A program made the translations under genes and the position numbers. From assembly GCA_000814665.1 (NCBI GenBank), contig JWIH01000018.1, positions 310,001-374,000 of the forward strand: a stretch of DNA of 64,000 bases. Reading direction: 5' to 3'. The notes below the pieces were generated by a model. The model had not been told where the DNA came from. It saw only the letters and a program-made list of their open reading frames with translations, and made no database searches. This document shows, piece by piece, positions 55,433 to 64,000 of the stretch. How positions within the stretch are numbered: position 1 is the first letter of the stretch; every line of letters begins with the position of its first letter. This DNA is from Pseudoalteromonas flavipulchra NCIMB 2033 = ATCC BAA-314. GTDB taxonomy: Bacteria > Pseudomonadota > Gammaproteobacteria > Enterobacterales > Alteromonadaceae.

Positions 55433-55921
55433 ATGAATATTAGACTCGCTAAACCGCATGACCTTTGCGCCATAGTTGCCATTTACAACGAAACGATACC
55501 AAGCCGCCAAGTCACTGCGGATACGGAGCCCGTAAGCGTAGCACAAAAGCAAAGTTGGTTCGCCGCACATACGCAAAATCGCCCAATTTATGTAGTAGAG
55601 CAGGCGGATGAGGTGATTGCATGGATAAGCTTTAGCAGCTTTTATGGACGTCCTGCCTACGATGGTACGGCTGAGGTGAGTATCTATCTTGCAAAAGCGG
55701 CACAAGGCCAAGGGTTAGGTAGTAAACTCATGGATTTTGCAGAGCAGCAAGCGCCGACCCTGTTTATTACAACGTTACTTGGCTTTATTTTTTCTCATAA
55801 TCTCCCCAGTATCCGCTTGTTTGAAAAACACGGTTATAAAAAGTGGGGAGAATTACCCAACGTCGCGGTCATGGATGGTAATCACTATAGCTTGACGATT
55901 TTGGGCAAGTCTCTCGCATAA
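55433..55921 (+). CDS. GNAT-family N-acetyltransferase (phosphinothricin-acetyltransferase-like)
   Basis: 162 residues. The opening MNIRLAKPHDLCAIVAIYNE, the VSIYLAKAAQGQGLGSKLMD acetyl-CoA motif A, and SIRLFEKHGYKKWGELP match the Pat/YncA branch that acetylates amino-acid analogues such as methionine sulfoximine or phosphinothricin. The actual substrate is unknown. Divergent from the glutathione peroxidase gene across 67 bases. Confidence 0.85.
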   Translation: MNIRLAKPHDLCAIVAIYNETIPSRQVTADTEPVSVAQKQSWFAAHTQNRPIYVVEQADEVIAWISFSSFYGRPAYDGTAEVSIYLAKAAQGQGLGSKLMDFAEQQAPTLFITTLLGFIFSHNLPSIRLFEKHGYKKWGELPNVAVMDGNHYSLTILGKSLA

Positions 55922-55927
55922 TTTTAT

Positions 55928-55986
55928 ACGCCGTTGGCCTTTGCTGTTTGAATTTTTGTTTCGCAGCGTGAATTAGACCACGGCGT
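55928..55986. repeat. Short derivative of the 42029 MITE-type sequence
   Basis: Ends ACGCCGT and ACGGCGT form an inverted repeat; inside, GGCCTTTGCTGTTTGAATTT matches the left end of the 42029-42295 element with a few changes. It lies in the short space before the hybrid kinase gene. Confidence 0.45.
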
Positions 55987-56073
55987 CAAACATATCAAAA
56001 TAGTGCTATTTTTTAGCGTCTTGTGATTCTTCTACTAAACTGGATCTCAGAATTATCGGTAAAGGATCTGGTT

Positions 56074-58041
56074 ATGACGAATCGAGTGCTGATTATTGAC
56101 AGCAGCAGTGTGCAAGCGATGCGAGTAAAGGTATTATTTGAGTTACTCGGTGGTGAGGTAGAGCATGTGCATTACCGGAGTCTGGAAGCAAATCTCGATT
56201 TTGATAAATTTGATGTTGTTGTTATTGCTCATGGGGTGCCCGCCAGTAAGCTCCAAGCGTTATATCAACTGAGGAATCATGATAAGTTAGTGTTGCTGGC
56301 ACCTAAACCCGATAATGCCGAGCACTTAAAATCTTTCAGTGAAATCAATCGTGCCTTGCCAAATGGCATTGTGATCTACCCCTTCTTTGCCAATAAAGAT
56401 ATTACTGGCTTACTTGAACGCCTACTGGAAGTTGGTTCTACTAATACCTTAGTGCTGCCCAAAGTGTTGCTGGTTGACCATCATACGCCTCGCCTAGAGA
56501 CCTTAGCTAACGGCCTACGCGGAGCACAGCTTGCGGTGACGACCGCGACGACGCTTGATGAAGCGATGCAAGTTGCCGAGCTACACCCTGTTGATCTCCT
56601 TATTTGTGACTTTAATCTAGAAAAAGACACAGGCTTAGATGTGTTTAATAAAGTTCGTCAAGTGCACCACAATTGCCGCTGCTTATTGATGACTTCTCGG
56701 GTTAATCAAGTGGATATGTTAGAAGCCGTGCGTCAAGGGGTTGAGGACATTCTGATTAAACCGTTTGATGAGAGCGATTTATTACAAAGCCTACATAAAT
56801 TATGGCAAACAGAGCTCTTAAGACGTCATAACCAAGAGTTGGTTGAGCGCCTCCAGGATACGGTCGATGCCTTGATTGAACGCGACAGTCTGCTGCGCGT
56901 GATTTATAAACATACCCCAGATCCGATTATGCTGTTCAACCGTCAAGGCCATATTATTGAAGCAAATGACGCGTGTTGCGAATTGTTTGAGCTGACGGAA
57001 GAAGAGCTACAGCCACTCTCTATTTTTGAGCTATTTGATGAAATATCCGTGTCGCAATTACGCGATTTGATGAAGCATGTTGGTATGTTAAAGCACTTTA
57101 ACTGTGAGCTGAGTCTGCCAAAAGCGGGTGAGCGCAGCATTCCTTTGATGGGAACGTTTAACGAAATCGATCATCACGGCGATATGGCATTTGCGGTCAT
57201 TTTTAAAAATGTCTCAAAGCTTAAAGAGCAACAAGAAGTGCTAGAAGAAACCAAAGAGTTACTAGAGTTTGAAGTGCAAGCTCGAACGGCACAGTTACAA
57301 AAAGCCAAAGAAACGGCGGAAGCGGCCAACCTATCTAAATCTGAATTTCTAGCCAATATGTCCCATGAGCTTCGCACACCAATGCATTCTATATTAAGTT
57401 TTGCTCGTTTCGGTTTAGATAAGCTAACGGCTCCTGAAGTGCCGGCGGACAAGCTCAAAAAGTATTTATCTCGTATCGAAACCAGTGGTGAGCGTCTACT
57501 GGTACTACTTAACAATCTGCTTGATTTATCAAAGTTAGACGCAGGTCGCTTTCCATTTAATCCAAGCTTTCACAATCTAGTTAATGTGATCCAAAGCGGT
57601 ATTGAAGATGTATCAGGCACTGCGCTTGAGAAAAAGATAAAAATCCGCTTTGAAAAGCCCGCTCAAGGCGTGATGACCTTTTGCGATCCGGAGCAAATGA
57701 ATCAAGTGATCAGAAACTTATTGGGCAATGCGCTCAAGTTTAGCCCTGAAGGGAGTGAGGTGAGTGTACTGTTAAGCTGTAAAGATCAAGATATTCATAT
57801 CAAGATTGCCGATCAAGGGGTTGGTATTCCGGATGACGAATTGGAACAGATTTTTGCCAAGTTTGTGCAAAGCAGTAAAACAGACAGTGGTGCTGGCGGC
57901 ACGGGTTTAGGTCTTGCTATTTGTAAGGAATTTATTTTACTGCATAAAGGGCAGATTTACGCTGAGAATAATCCCGAGGGTGGTGCATGTATCAATGTGA
58001 GTCTGCCGTTAACAGAGCATCTTGAGAGTAATGCGGTGTAA
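56074..58041 (+). CDS. Hybrid sensor kinase: two receivers, PAS, HisKA and ATPase
   Basis: 655 residues from ATG 56074 (AAAGGAT upstream), preferred over an ATG at 56023. Domains: a degenerate receiver-like region (about 1-120), a true receiver with acceptor Asp in LICDFNLEKDTGLDV (about 135-250; Lys in ILIKPFDE), a PAS domain (about 275-390), a coiled linker, HisKA with LANMSHELRTPMHS, and an ATPase domain (RNLLGNALKFS, DQGVGIPDDE, GGTGLGLAICKEF). No membrane helices, so cytoplasmic. The response regulator at 58199 follows. Confidence 0.9.
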   Translation: MTNRVLIIDSSSVQAMRVKVLFELLGGEVEHVHYRSLEANLDFDKFDVVVIAHGVPASKLQALYQLRNHDKLVLLAPKPDNAEHLKSFSEINRALPNGIVIYPFFANKDITGLLERLLEVGSTNTLVLPKVLLVDHHTPRLETLANGLRGAQLAVTTATTLDEAMQVAELHPVDLLICDFNLEKDTGLDVFNKVRQVHHNCRCLLMTSRVNQVDMLEAVRQGVEDILIKPFDESDLLQSLHKLWQTELLRRHNQELVERLQDTVDALIERDSLLRVIYKHTPDPIMLFNRQGHIIEANDACCELFELTEEELQPLSIFELFDEISVSQLRDLMKHVGMLKHFNCELSLPKAGERSIPLMGTFNEIDHHGDMAFAVIFKNVSKLKEQQEVLEETKELLEFEVQARTAQLQKAKETAEAANLSKSEFLANMSHELRTPMHSILSFARFGLDKLTAPEVPADKLKKYLSRIETSGERLLVLLNNLLDLSKLDAGRFPFNPSFHNLVNVIQSGIEDVSGTALEKKIKIRFEKPAQGVMTFCDPEQMNQVIRNLLGNALKFSPEGSEVSVLLSCKDQDIHIKIADQGVGIPDDELEQIFAKFVQSSKTDSGAGGTGLGLAICKEFILLHKGQIYAENNPEGGACINVSLPLTEHLESNAV

Positions 58042-58198
58042 TGGTTGTAATTGGAAAGGCGTTGAGTAAGCGTCTATAAATAATAATAGAGCTTGTACTA
58101 ATACAATCTGATTGGGAGCTGTTGAAGCACTGGTCTTAAGTTACCGTATTTTCCCCACAGTGCCTTTCCCATTGTGAACCGACGAAGGATATTCATTT

Positions 58199-59332
58199 AT
58201 GGCTTTACGCAGAATCTTAGCAGTTGACGACGAACCATTTAATCTAGAAATCATTGAAGAGATTTTAGAAGACTTAGACTTTGAGTTAAAAACCGTTGAA
58301 AGCGGTCATGAATGTCTAGCTGTAGTCGAAGACTTTGACCCTCAAGTAATTTTACTTGATGTGAGCATGCCAAAAATGAGCGGTTATGAGGTATGTAAGG
58401 CGATTAAAGCCAATCCAAACACACAGCATATTATCGTTATGTTTGTGTCGGCAAGGGGCTCTGTTGAAGAGCGCATGGAAGGCTACTCAGTGGGTGCTGA
58501 AGATTATATTGTTAAGCCGTTTGGCCAAGGTGAGTTAAAAGCCAAGCTCACGCACTTGAATCAAATGCTACTAGAAAAAGATATTCTGGCTCAGCAAATT
58601 GAAGATGCAACCTCCACAGCATTTAGCGCCATGGCTAATAGCAGTGAAATGGGGCAAATCGTTACCTACATCGAGCAAATCGGAGAGATAGAAACAATCC
58701 CGCAACTGGCGGAAGCTTTATGTCAGTGCTTAAAGGGATTGGGACTTAATTGTAATGTAGAGGTTCGGCTTGAGGGACAAAAACATCACTTTGCCACTAC
58801 GGGGATTTGCTCACCTATCGTCATTGAATTATTTGAAATCTTACACACCAAAGGGCGATTACATGAATTTACTAACCGTATATTGGTTAACTATCCATTT
58901 TTGAGTATTTTGATCCTCAATATGCCGGGAGACGATCCAGATAAACACGGTAGATTGCGGGATCATATTTGCTTTATTGCCAGTGTAACGGAGCAACAGT
59001 TAATTGCCATTTCCACTAAACGCAAGCTGGTACAGCAACACGAGGACCTGGAAGAAGCGATAAAAATGGTGCAAGGTAAGTTTAACAGCATGGTGTCGCT
59101 GCTAGATAAAAATCGTCAAGAAAATGAAAAAGTGTTCCGCTCATTACAAGAGTTATTTGAAGAGCGCATTCCGACAATGGGCCTAGACGAAGATCAGGAG
59201 ATGTTTATCTATCAAAACGTCGATAAAGCGATTCAAAGCTCAGTCGCACGGGAAGAAAGTGTGCGAGAGGTGAAAACCGCTTTCCATGATATTGAAGAAG
59301 ACTTAAAACTACTCTCGCGACGCTCAGAATAA
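58199..59332 (+). CDS. Response regulator with coiled-coil output
   Basis: 377 residues. A receiver domain (about 1-120; Asp-Asp in AVDDEPF, acceptor Asp in VILLDVSMPKMSGYEV, Lys in YIVKPFG) followed by a region with no known output domain: a possible sensor-like segment (about 160-270) and a C-terminal coiled coil (about 280-375). It lies 157 bases after the hybrid kinase on the same strand, so the two probably work together. Confidence 0.85.
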   Translation: MALRRILAVDDEPFNLEIIEEILEDLDFELKTVESGHECLAVVEDFDPQVILLDVSMPKMSGYEVCKAIKANPNTQHIIVMFVSARGSVEERMEGYSVGAEDYIVKPFGQGELKAKLTHLNQMLLEKDILAQQIEDATSTAFSAMANSSEMGQIVTYIEQIGEIETIPQLAEALCQCLKGLGLNCNVEVRLEGQKHHFATTGICSPIVIELFEILHTKGRLHEFTNRILVNYPFLSILILNMPGDDPDKHGRLRDHICFIASVTEQQLIAISTKRKLVQQHEDLEEAIKMVQGKFNSMVSLLDKNRQENEKVFRSLQELFEERIPTMGLDEDQEMFIYQNVDKAIQSSVAREESVREVKTAFHDIEEDLKLLSRRSE

Positions 59333-59349
59333 ACCCTACTTCCAATACC

Positions 59350-59514
59350 GCCGTAGGTCGCGCTTTAGCGCGACTTCTTTAGCTTTTATAGCACAGCTTT
59401 TTTATCGTGATTCCTTCGAACCATTTTGTGCAGGTAGTGCTTTAGCACGACTTTTTTAGCGCAATTCTGTCCACCTATTTGGCCGTAGGTCGTGCTTTAG
59501 CGCGACTTCTTTAT
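59350..59514. repeat. Three REP-like palindromes between convergent genes
   Basis: Hairpins GTCGCGC-TTTA-GCGCGAC (59357-59374), GTGC-TTTA-GCAC (59437-59448) and GTCGTGC-TTTA-GCGCGAC (59489-59506) share the surrounding unit (GTAGGTCGYGCTTTAGCGCG with ACTTCTTTA after it). They sit in the space between the response regulator and queG and may also act as bidirectional terminators. Confidence 0.75.
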
Positions 59515-59527
59515 TGCGACAAATCCG

Positions 59528-60661
59528 CTAAGCGTCTCGTGGCAAGCCCTTTTCAATAATGCGGATCAACCTTGCTTTTTTGCGTTCATGTTGGTCTGAC
59601 TTTTGTCTTTGTTGCTCCAGCGCCCAGTCGATATGCTCAATAACAAGGGGAGTTGTACTTTGACGCTTATCTTCCAGTGCTATAACGATAGCTTCATCGT
59701 ATTGTGCATTGCCAAGGCCAACGGCTAAGTTTCGTAGCCAACGTTCATGTCCAATCCGACGAATGGGGCTACCTTCGGTGTTTTTCAAAAATGTTGCTTC
59801 ATCCCAAGCAAATAAGCTCAACAATTGCTGATCTTTAAGTTGAGTTCGCGGAAAAAAGTCGGCTTCTTCCGTTATTTGACCATAGCGATTCCATGGACAA
59901 ACTAACTGGCAATCATCACAACCGTATATCCGATTGCCCATCTTTGCCCTAAACTCCTCTGGAATAGCGCCTTGAAGCTCTATAGTGAGATAAGAAATAC
60001 AGCGTCTCGCATCAACGACATAAGGTTCTACGATGGCGCCGGTGGGGCATAAAGTTAGGCAAGCGGTACAACGACCGCAACCTTCTTCTTGGTTTGGTTT
60101 ATCAATGGGAAGAGGAATATCAACAAACAGCTCACCCAAGAAAAACCAAGAGCCCGCCTGCTTATTAATCACTAGACTGTTTTTTCCACGCCAGCCAAGC
60201 CCTGCTTTCTCTGCAATTTGTCGCTCTAGTACAGGGGCTGAGTCGACAAAAGGGCGAAACCCTAACGTGCCGACTTCTTGCTCAATCTTTTGTCCGAGCT
60301 GCTTTAGCTTGTTGCGCATTACCTTATGATAGTCTCGACCTAATGCATAGCGAGAGATGTAAGCTGTGGTTTTGTTACCAAGCGCTCTGGCAAAGCTGGC
60401 ATCGGGTGGCAGATAGTTCATTTTCACCGAAATAATACGTTGAGTGCCAGGAACCAGTTCTGCGGGGCGGGCACGCTTCATTCCATGCGCCGCCATGTAA
60501 GCCATTTCACCATGATAGCCTGCGTCTAACCAGCGCTGAAGTTGCGCTTCATGCTCGCGTAAATCAATGTCGGTTATACCGACTTCTGCAAAGCCAAGTT
60601 CTTGGCCCCATTGCTTAATTTGTGTTGCAAGTTCACTATAATTGATATTATCGGTCGTCAC
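59528..60661 (-). CDS. queG: Epoxyqueuosine reductase
   Basis: 377 residues from GTG 60661, with no good ribosome-binding site visible. Two [4Fe-4S] ferredoxin-like motifs (CGRCTACLTLCPTGA and CDDCQLVCPWNRY) and the cobalamin-region sequence SAPVLERQIAEKAGLGWRGK are present. QueG reduces epoxyqueuosine to queuosine in tRNA using a cobamide. Divergent from nnr with a 11-base gap, the usual arrangement in gammaproteobacteria. Confidence 0.96.
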   Translation of the reverse strand: MTTDNINYSELATQIKQWGQELGFAEVGITDIDLREHEAQLQRWLDAGYHGEMAYMAAHGMKRARPAELVPGTQRIISVKMNYLPPDASFARALGNKTTAYISRYALGRDYHKVMRNKLKQLGQKIEQEVGTLGFRPFVDSAPVLERQIAEKAGLGWRGKNSLVINKQAGSWFFLGELFVDIPLPIDKPNQEEGCGRCTACLTLCPTGAIVEPYVVDARRCISYLTIELQGAIPEEFRAKMGNRIYGCDDCQLVCPWNRYGQITEEADFFPRTQLKDQQLLSLFAWDEATFLKNTEGSPIRRIGHERWLRNLAVGLGNAQYDEAIVIALEDKRQSTTPLVIEHIDWALEQQRQKSDQHERKKARLIRIIEKGLPRDA

Positions 60662-60672
60662 GGGAAGAAATA

Positions 60673-62157
60673 ATGGCTAATGAATACACGGACAATTTAC
60701 CACAATTTGCTTATTCAGCCCAACAAGTGCAGCAATATGAAGCAAAAGCTGCAAAGTTATCAGGCACAGATCTAAGTACCTTAATGCAGCGAGCTGGGAC
60801 CGCTGCATTTCGCTTTATTGAAAACAGCCAGCCAAAATCCAGCCATATCTTAGTTATCACAGGTAAAGGCAATAACGCGGGAGACGGTTTTGTCGTTGCT
60901 CAATTATGTCAGCAGGCTGGGTTTTCCGTCACCGTATTTGCGTTATTTGCACCCGAAAACTTAACGGGCGATGCGCAGCAGGCATTTTCTCGATATCAAG
61001 GCGCATTGGTTTTTTCGTTGAACGAGGTAGAGTTAAGTCAGTTTACGATGGTGGTTGATGGTGTGTTCGGCACCGGTTTTAGAGGTGAGCTGCCTGACCA
61101 TGTTTGCCTTTGTTTTGACAAAATAAATAAACTGCCAATTACTAGGTTGGCACTTGATGTACCGAGCGGTATAAATGCCACAACAGGAGAAGTTGCGGCC
61201 AGTGCATTTTTAGCTACCAAAACCATCACCTTTATCGCGTTAAAACAGGGCTTACTTAGCGGCTCAGCAAAGCGTTTTGTGGGAACGTTATTGTTAGCCG
61301 ATTTGGATGTTGGTGAAGCATTCAAAACCCTAGTAACGCCAACATCTAATTATTTAAATCATGAAACCTTCATGGCAGCAAGGCCGCAGCGAGCACTAGA
61401 TAGCTATAAAAATGCCCATGGTCATGTGTTACTTATTGGCGGTAATCGTGGCATGGCTGGGGCAATTCGATTGGCAGCAGAAGCCGCTCTGCGAGCTGGG
61501 GCTGGCCTTGTATCGGTAGCGACTCATCCTGATAATATCGCGAGCGTCTTACAGGGGCGCTTTGAATTAATGGTGCACGGTGTCGAGAGTGCGAATGAGT
61601 TATCGCCACTGATGAAAAAAGCCAGTGTTATAGTGCTTGGTCCCGGGCTTGGTCAAGACGCTTGGGCAAAATCACTTTTTAATTGTGCGATGGCAACTGA
61701 ATTGTCGATGGTTGTGGATGCTGATGGGCTCAATTGTTTAGCGCATGCACCGAGGCAAAAATCAAACTGGGTGTTAACGCCTCACCTAGGTGAAGCAAGG
61801 CGGTTATTGAGTCACTTAGAGACATCGCTAAATGAACATGACCGCTTCGCGGTGGCTAAAAAAATTAGCCATGAATATGGCGCTGTTACGGTACTAAAAG
61901 GGCCGGGCAGTTTGATATCTGAAGGTGAGCGGATAAATATTAATCGTTCAGGCTGTGCAGGAATGGCGAGTGCTGGGATGGGCGATGTTTTATCTGGTAT
62001 CATAGGCGGTTTAATTGCCCAAGGGATGGAAGCATTTGCTGCAACAAACCTAGCCGTGTATATTCATGGTTTAGCTGCCGAGCAGGCCGCCAATGATGGC
62101 GAAAAAGGTATGTTGGCCGGGGATTTATTCGAACATATTCGAGGTGTTTTAGGGTGA
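60673..62157 (+). CDS. nnr: Bifunctional NAD(P)H-hydrate epimerase/dehydratase
   Basis: 494 residues, a fusion of an N-terminal YjeF epimerase (about 1-215; GKGNNAGDGFVVAQL) and a C-terminal ribokinase-like dehydratase (about 225-490; HVLLIGGNRGMAGAIRLAAE, then CAGMASAGMGDVLSGIIGGL). It repairs NADHX and NADPHX. Overlaps tsaE by 4 bases. Confidence 0.96.
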   Translation: MANEYTDNLPQFAYSAQQVQQYEAKAAKLSGTDLSTLMQRAGTAAFRFIENSQPKSSHILVITGKGNNAGDGFVVAQLCQQAGFSVTVFALFAPENLTGDAQQAFSRYQGALVFSLNEVELSQFTMVVDGVFGTGFRGELPDHVCLCFDKINKLPITRLALDVPSGINATTGEVAASAFLATKTITFIALKQGLLSGSAKRFVGTLLLADLDVGEAFKTLVTPTSNYLNHETFMAARPQRALDSYKNAHGHVLLIGGNRGMAGAIRLAAEAALRAGAGLVSVATHPDNIASVLQGRFELMVHGVESANELSPLMKKASVIVLGPGLGQDAWAKSLFNCAMATELSMVVDADGLNCLAHAPRQKSNWVLTPHLGEARRLLSHLETSLNEHDRFAVAKKISHEYGAVTVLKGPGSLISEGERININRSGCAGMASAGMGDVLSGIIGGLIAQGMEAFAATNLAVYIHGLAAEQAANDGEKGMLAGDLFEHIRGVLG

Positions 62158-62627
62158 CGACAGGTCATATGAAATTCGATTTGGCTGATGAGCCAGCAAC
62201 AGTTGCCATGGGTAATAAAATTGCCAATGTTATTCGTCAAGGTGCGGTACTATTTTTACACGGTGATTTAGGCGCAGGTAAAACCACGCTCACTCGCGGG
62301 ATCGTGCAAAGCCTTGGCCATTCAGGTAAGGTAAAAAGTCCAACTTATACCTTAGTTGAACCTTATGAACTGGATGATGTCTCAATATATCATTTTGATT
62401 TATATCGATTAGGTTCGCCTGAAGAGCTCGAATACATGGGGATCCGGGATTACTTTGCAAGTAATGCTATCTGTGTTGTTGAGTGGCCTGAAAAAGGTGA
62501 AGGCTTTATTCCAAACCCAGATATAGACGTCACAATGCAGTATGCTGGTGATGGCCGTCAAATTACACTTGAGGCCAAGTCTAGCCGCGGCGAGGCACTA
62601 TTAAAACAATTACAAGATTATGCGTAA
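62154..62627 (+). CDS. tsaE: tRNA threonylcarbamoyladenosine biosynthesis ATPase TsaE
   Basis: 157 residues from a GTG overlapping the nnr stop (GTGA), or ATG at 62169. Walker A (LHGDLGAGKTTLTRG), SPTYTLVEPYE and WPEKGEG are the family signatures. TsaE with TsaB, TsaC and TsaD makes t6A37 in tRNAs. amiB overlaps its end by 8 bases. Confidence 0.97.
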   Translation: MTTGHMKFDLADEPATVAMGNKIANVIRQGAVLFLHGDLGAGKTTLTRGIVQSLGHSGKVKSPTYTLVEPYELDDVSIYHFDLYRLGSPEELEYMGIRDYFASNAICVVEWPEKGEGFIPNPDIDVTMQYAGDGRQITLEAKSSRGEALLKQLQDYA

Positions 62628-63963
62628 TCAGCCGACTATTAGTTATATTTTCATTTTTATCTGCATGCTCTTAGCGAGCATGCAGAGCTTTGCCCAAAAC
62701 GCCATCGAAAGTGTGCGTGTTTGGCCCTCCCCAGAAAGCACTCGTATTGTTTTTGATATGAGCGATAAGCCGGATTACAGCTATTTTGTGCTGAAAAATC
62801 CACTGCGCTTGGTGATCGACCTTGAAAACACCAAGCAACAAAAAGACTTTCCGAGTGTTCCTGACGAACATCGAGTTGTAAACAAGGTGCGCCACAGCAA
62901 ACCAAAAAACAGCAATTCTGCACGGATTGTTGTGGAGCTAAGTCGTAGCGCTACGCCAAAAATCTTTGCGTTAGCACCAACCGGTCCATATAAAAACCGA
63001 CTAGTTGTTGATTTGTATGGTAAGCAGATGAGTGCTTATGACGATACAAAAACTGCCATACCACGAAAAACACTGGCGCAAGACAGAGATATTGTCATCG
63101 CCATCGATGCCGGTCATGGCGGTGAAGATCCGGGTTCTATTGGACCTTCAGGTACTTATGAAAAGCTCGTAACCATTCAAATTGCGAAGCGTTTAGCACG
63201 CTTAGTCGATAGCCAGCCAGGGATGAGCGCAAAGCTTATTCGTACTGGCGATTATTACCTCAAGTTGAATACGAGAACTGCAAGAGCGCGCGAAAGGAAA
63301 GCGGATTTCTTTGTATCTATTCACGCAGATGCCTTCACCAGCCCTCAACCACGCGGTGCGTCGGTCTGGGTGTTATCACTGCGCAGAGCAAATTCTGAAA
63401 TAGGTAAGTGGCTAGAAGATAAAGAAAAACACTCACAGCTATTAGGTGGTGCAGCCGATTTAATTAAAGATACGGCCAACGAAAAATATTTAGCCAAGGC
63501 GCTACTTGATATGTCGATGGAACATTCGATGAAAACCGGGTTTCAGGTCGCAGAAGAAGTCGTCAAAGAGCTGAAAAAAGTAGCAAAAATGCACAAAAGC
63601 AGACCGCAAGCTGCAAACTTTGGGGTACTAAAATCACCAGATATACCTTCGATCCTGGTGGAAACAGGCTTTATTTCAAACCCTCAAGAAGAAAAACTAT
63701 TAATGTCTCCGCATTACCAAGAGCGTTTAGCTCGGGCTATTTTTAGTTCGATAAAGGGCTATTATGAAAAAAATCCACCGGATAACTCGCTATTTGCGCG
63801 TATGCAATCCAACAAGCCGGTGACGCATAAAGTAAAAAGTGGAGAGTCATTGAGTGTGCTGGCTAGCCGTTATGGCATTACGGTCAGTGAATTGAAAAAA
63901 GCAAATAACCTGAAAAACAATACCTTGTTTATTGGGCAAGTCTTAACTATTCCAAAAGCGTAA
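62620..63963 (+). CDS. amiB: N-acetylmuramoyl-L-alanine amidase AmiB
   Basis: 447 residues: a signal peptide (about 1-25, ending SFAQ), an AMIN domain (about 28-120), an Amidase_3 domain (about 145-385) with Zn ligands in IDAGHGGEDPG and SIHADAF and the catalytic Glu in ILVETGFISNPQEE, and one C-terminal LysM module (about 400-445). AmiB cleaves the stem peptide from peptidoglycan at the septum under EnvC/FtsEX-type control. tsaE-amiB-mutL order is conserved. Confidence 0.95.
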   Translation: MRNQPTISYIFIFICMLLASMQSFAQNAIESVRVWPSPESTRIVFDMSDKPDYSYFVLKNPLRLVIDLENTKQQKDFPSVPDEHRVVNKVRHSKPKNSNSARIVVELSRSATPKIFALAPTGPYKNRLVVDLYGKQMSAYDDTKTAIPRKTLAQDRDIVIAIDAGHGGEDPGSIGPSGTYEKLVTIQIAKRLARLVDSQPGMSAKLIRTGDYYLKLNTRTARARERKADFFVSIHADAFTSPQPRGASVWVLSLRRANSEIGKWLEDKEKHSQLLGGAADLIKDTANEKYLAKALLDMSMEHSMKTGFQVAEEVVKELKKVAKMHKSRPQAANFGVLKSPDIPSILVETGFISNPQEEKLLMSPHYQERLARAIFSSIKGYYEKNPPDNSLFARMQSNKPVTHKVKSGESLSVLASRYGITVSELKKANNLKNNTLFIGQVLTIPKA

Positions 63964-64000
63964 ATGATGACGATAGAAATACTTCCAGCTCGGTTGGCCA
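63964..64000 (+). CDS. mutL: DNA mismatch repair protein MutL, first codons
   Basis: Two adjacent ATG codons directly after the amiB stop, then TIEILPARLA, the standard MutL N-terminus. The gene runs out of the window after 12 codons. Position after amiB supports the call. Confidence 0.85.
   Translation, partial: MMTIEILPARLA

Noticed and set aside
55366..55482. Longer N-terminus of the glutathione peroxidase
   Set aside because: The extra residues overlap the divergent GNAT gene and bury the signal peptide; the ATG at 55365 has a proper ribosome-binding site.

Overview
The window looks like chromosomal DNA of a marine gammaproteobacterium, most likely Pseudoalteromonas or a close relative in the Alteromonadales. 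This is inferred from the conserved block rlmN-pilW-rodZ-ispG-hisS-yfgM-bamB-der, the LasA/pseudoalterin-like M23 protease, the many two-component proteins and the moderate GC content. No search was run, so the genus is an inference.

Layout. Positions 1-9100 are core-like: the end of mutM, a FapA-family protein, a LysR regulator divergent from a dabB-dabA pair (a putative dissolved inorganic carbon uptake complex), and a 627-residue membrane protein. Positions about 9145-31067 are an integrated mobile element of almost exactly 21.9 kb, inserted in the last codons of yicC. Both ends carry a 16-bp identical core, and each end separately encodes the C-terminus Q-I-Q-N-I-E-stop. The element has an AlpA-like factor at one end and a P4-type integrase at the other. 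Between them are a decayed parA with a small partner, a ParE/ParD-like toxin-antitoxin pair, a three-gene membrane/phospholipid cassette, and a mobilisation operon (mobC, mobA, VirD4-like coupling protein, two related small membrane proteins, one of them fused to a J-domain, and a lipoprotein). There is also a plasmid-like replication module (seven 19-bp iterons, a Rep-like gene broken by TGA, a TOPRIM protein) and a defence-type region with a HamA/HamB-like (Hachiman/AbpAB-like) nuclease-helicase pair, a DUF3223/DCL protein and a HEPN-like protein. It reads as an integrative and mobilizable element derived from a mobilizable plasmid.

Positions 31045-64000 return to the chromosome. They hold yicC, rph, pyrE, a CsgD-like LuxR regulator, a secreted M23 peptidase, and a signalling operon whose kinase has an ethylene-receptor-like membrane domain, followed by two receiver proteins (one with GGDEF). 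Next come yfhL, trhP, a 267-bp MITE, ndk, rlmN, pilW, rodZ, ispG, hisS, yfgM, bamB and der. A group of small enzymes follows (VOC, DUF2750, GST, parvulin, glutathione peroxidase, GNAT), then a hybrid sensor kinase and a response regulator, REP-like palindromes, queG, nnr, tsaE, amiB and the first codons of mutL.

The most unusual features are: (1) several element genes interrupted only by TGA codons with the frame open on both sides (parA three times, rep once or twice, mobA once); (2) the mobilisation operon with paired small membrane proteins, a membrane-tethered J-domain and a lipoprotein; (3) the DUF2062 / CDP-alcohol phosphatidyltransferase / six-helix membrane protein cassette; (4) the defence-type cluster beside the integrase; (5) the ethylene-receptor-like kinase.
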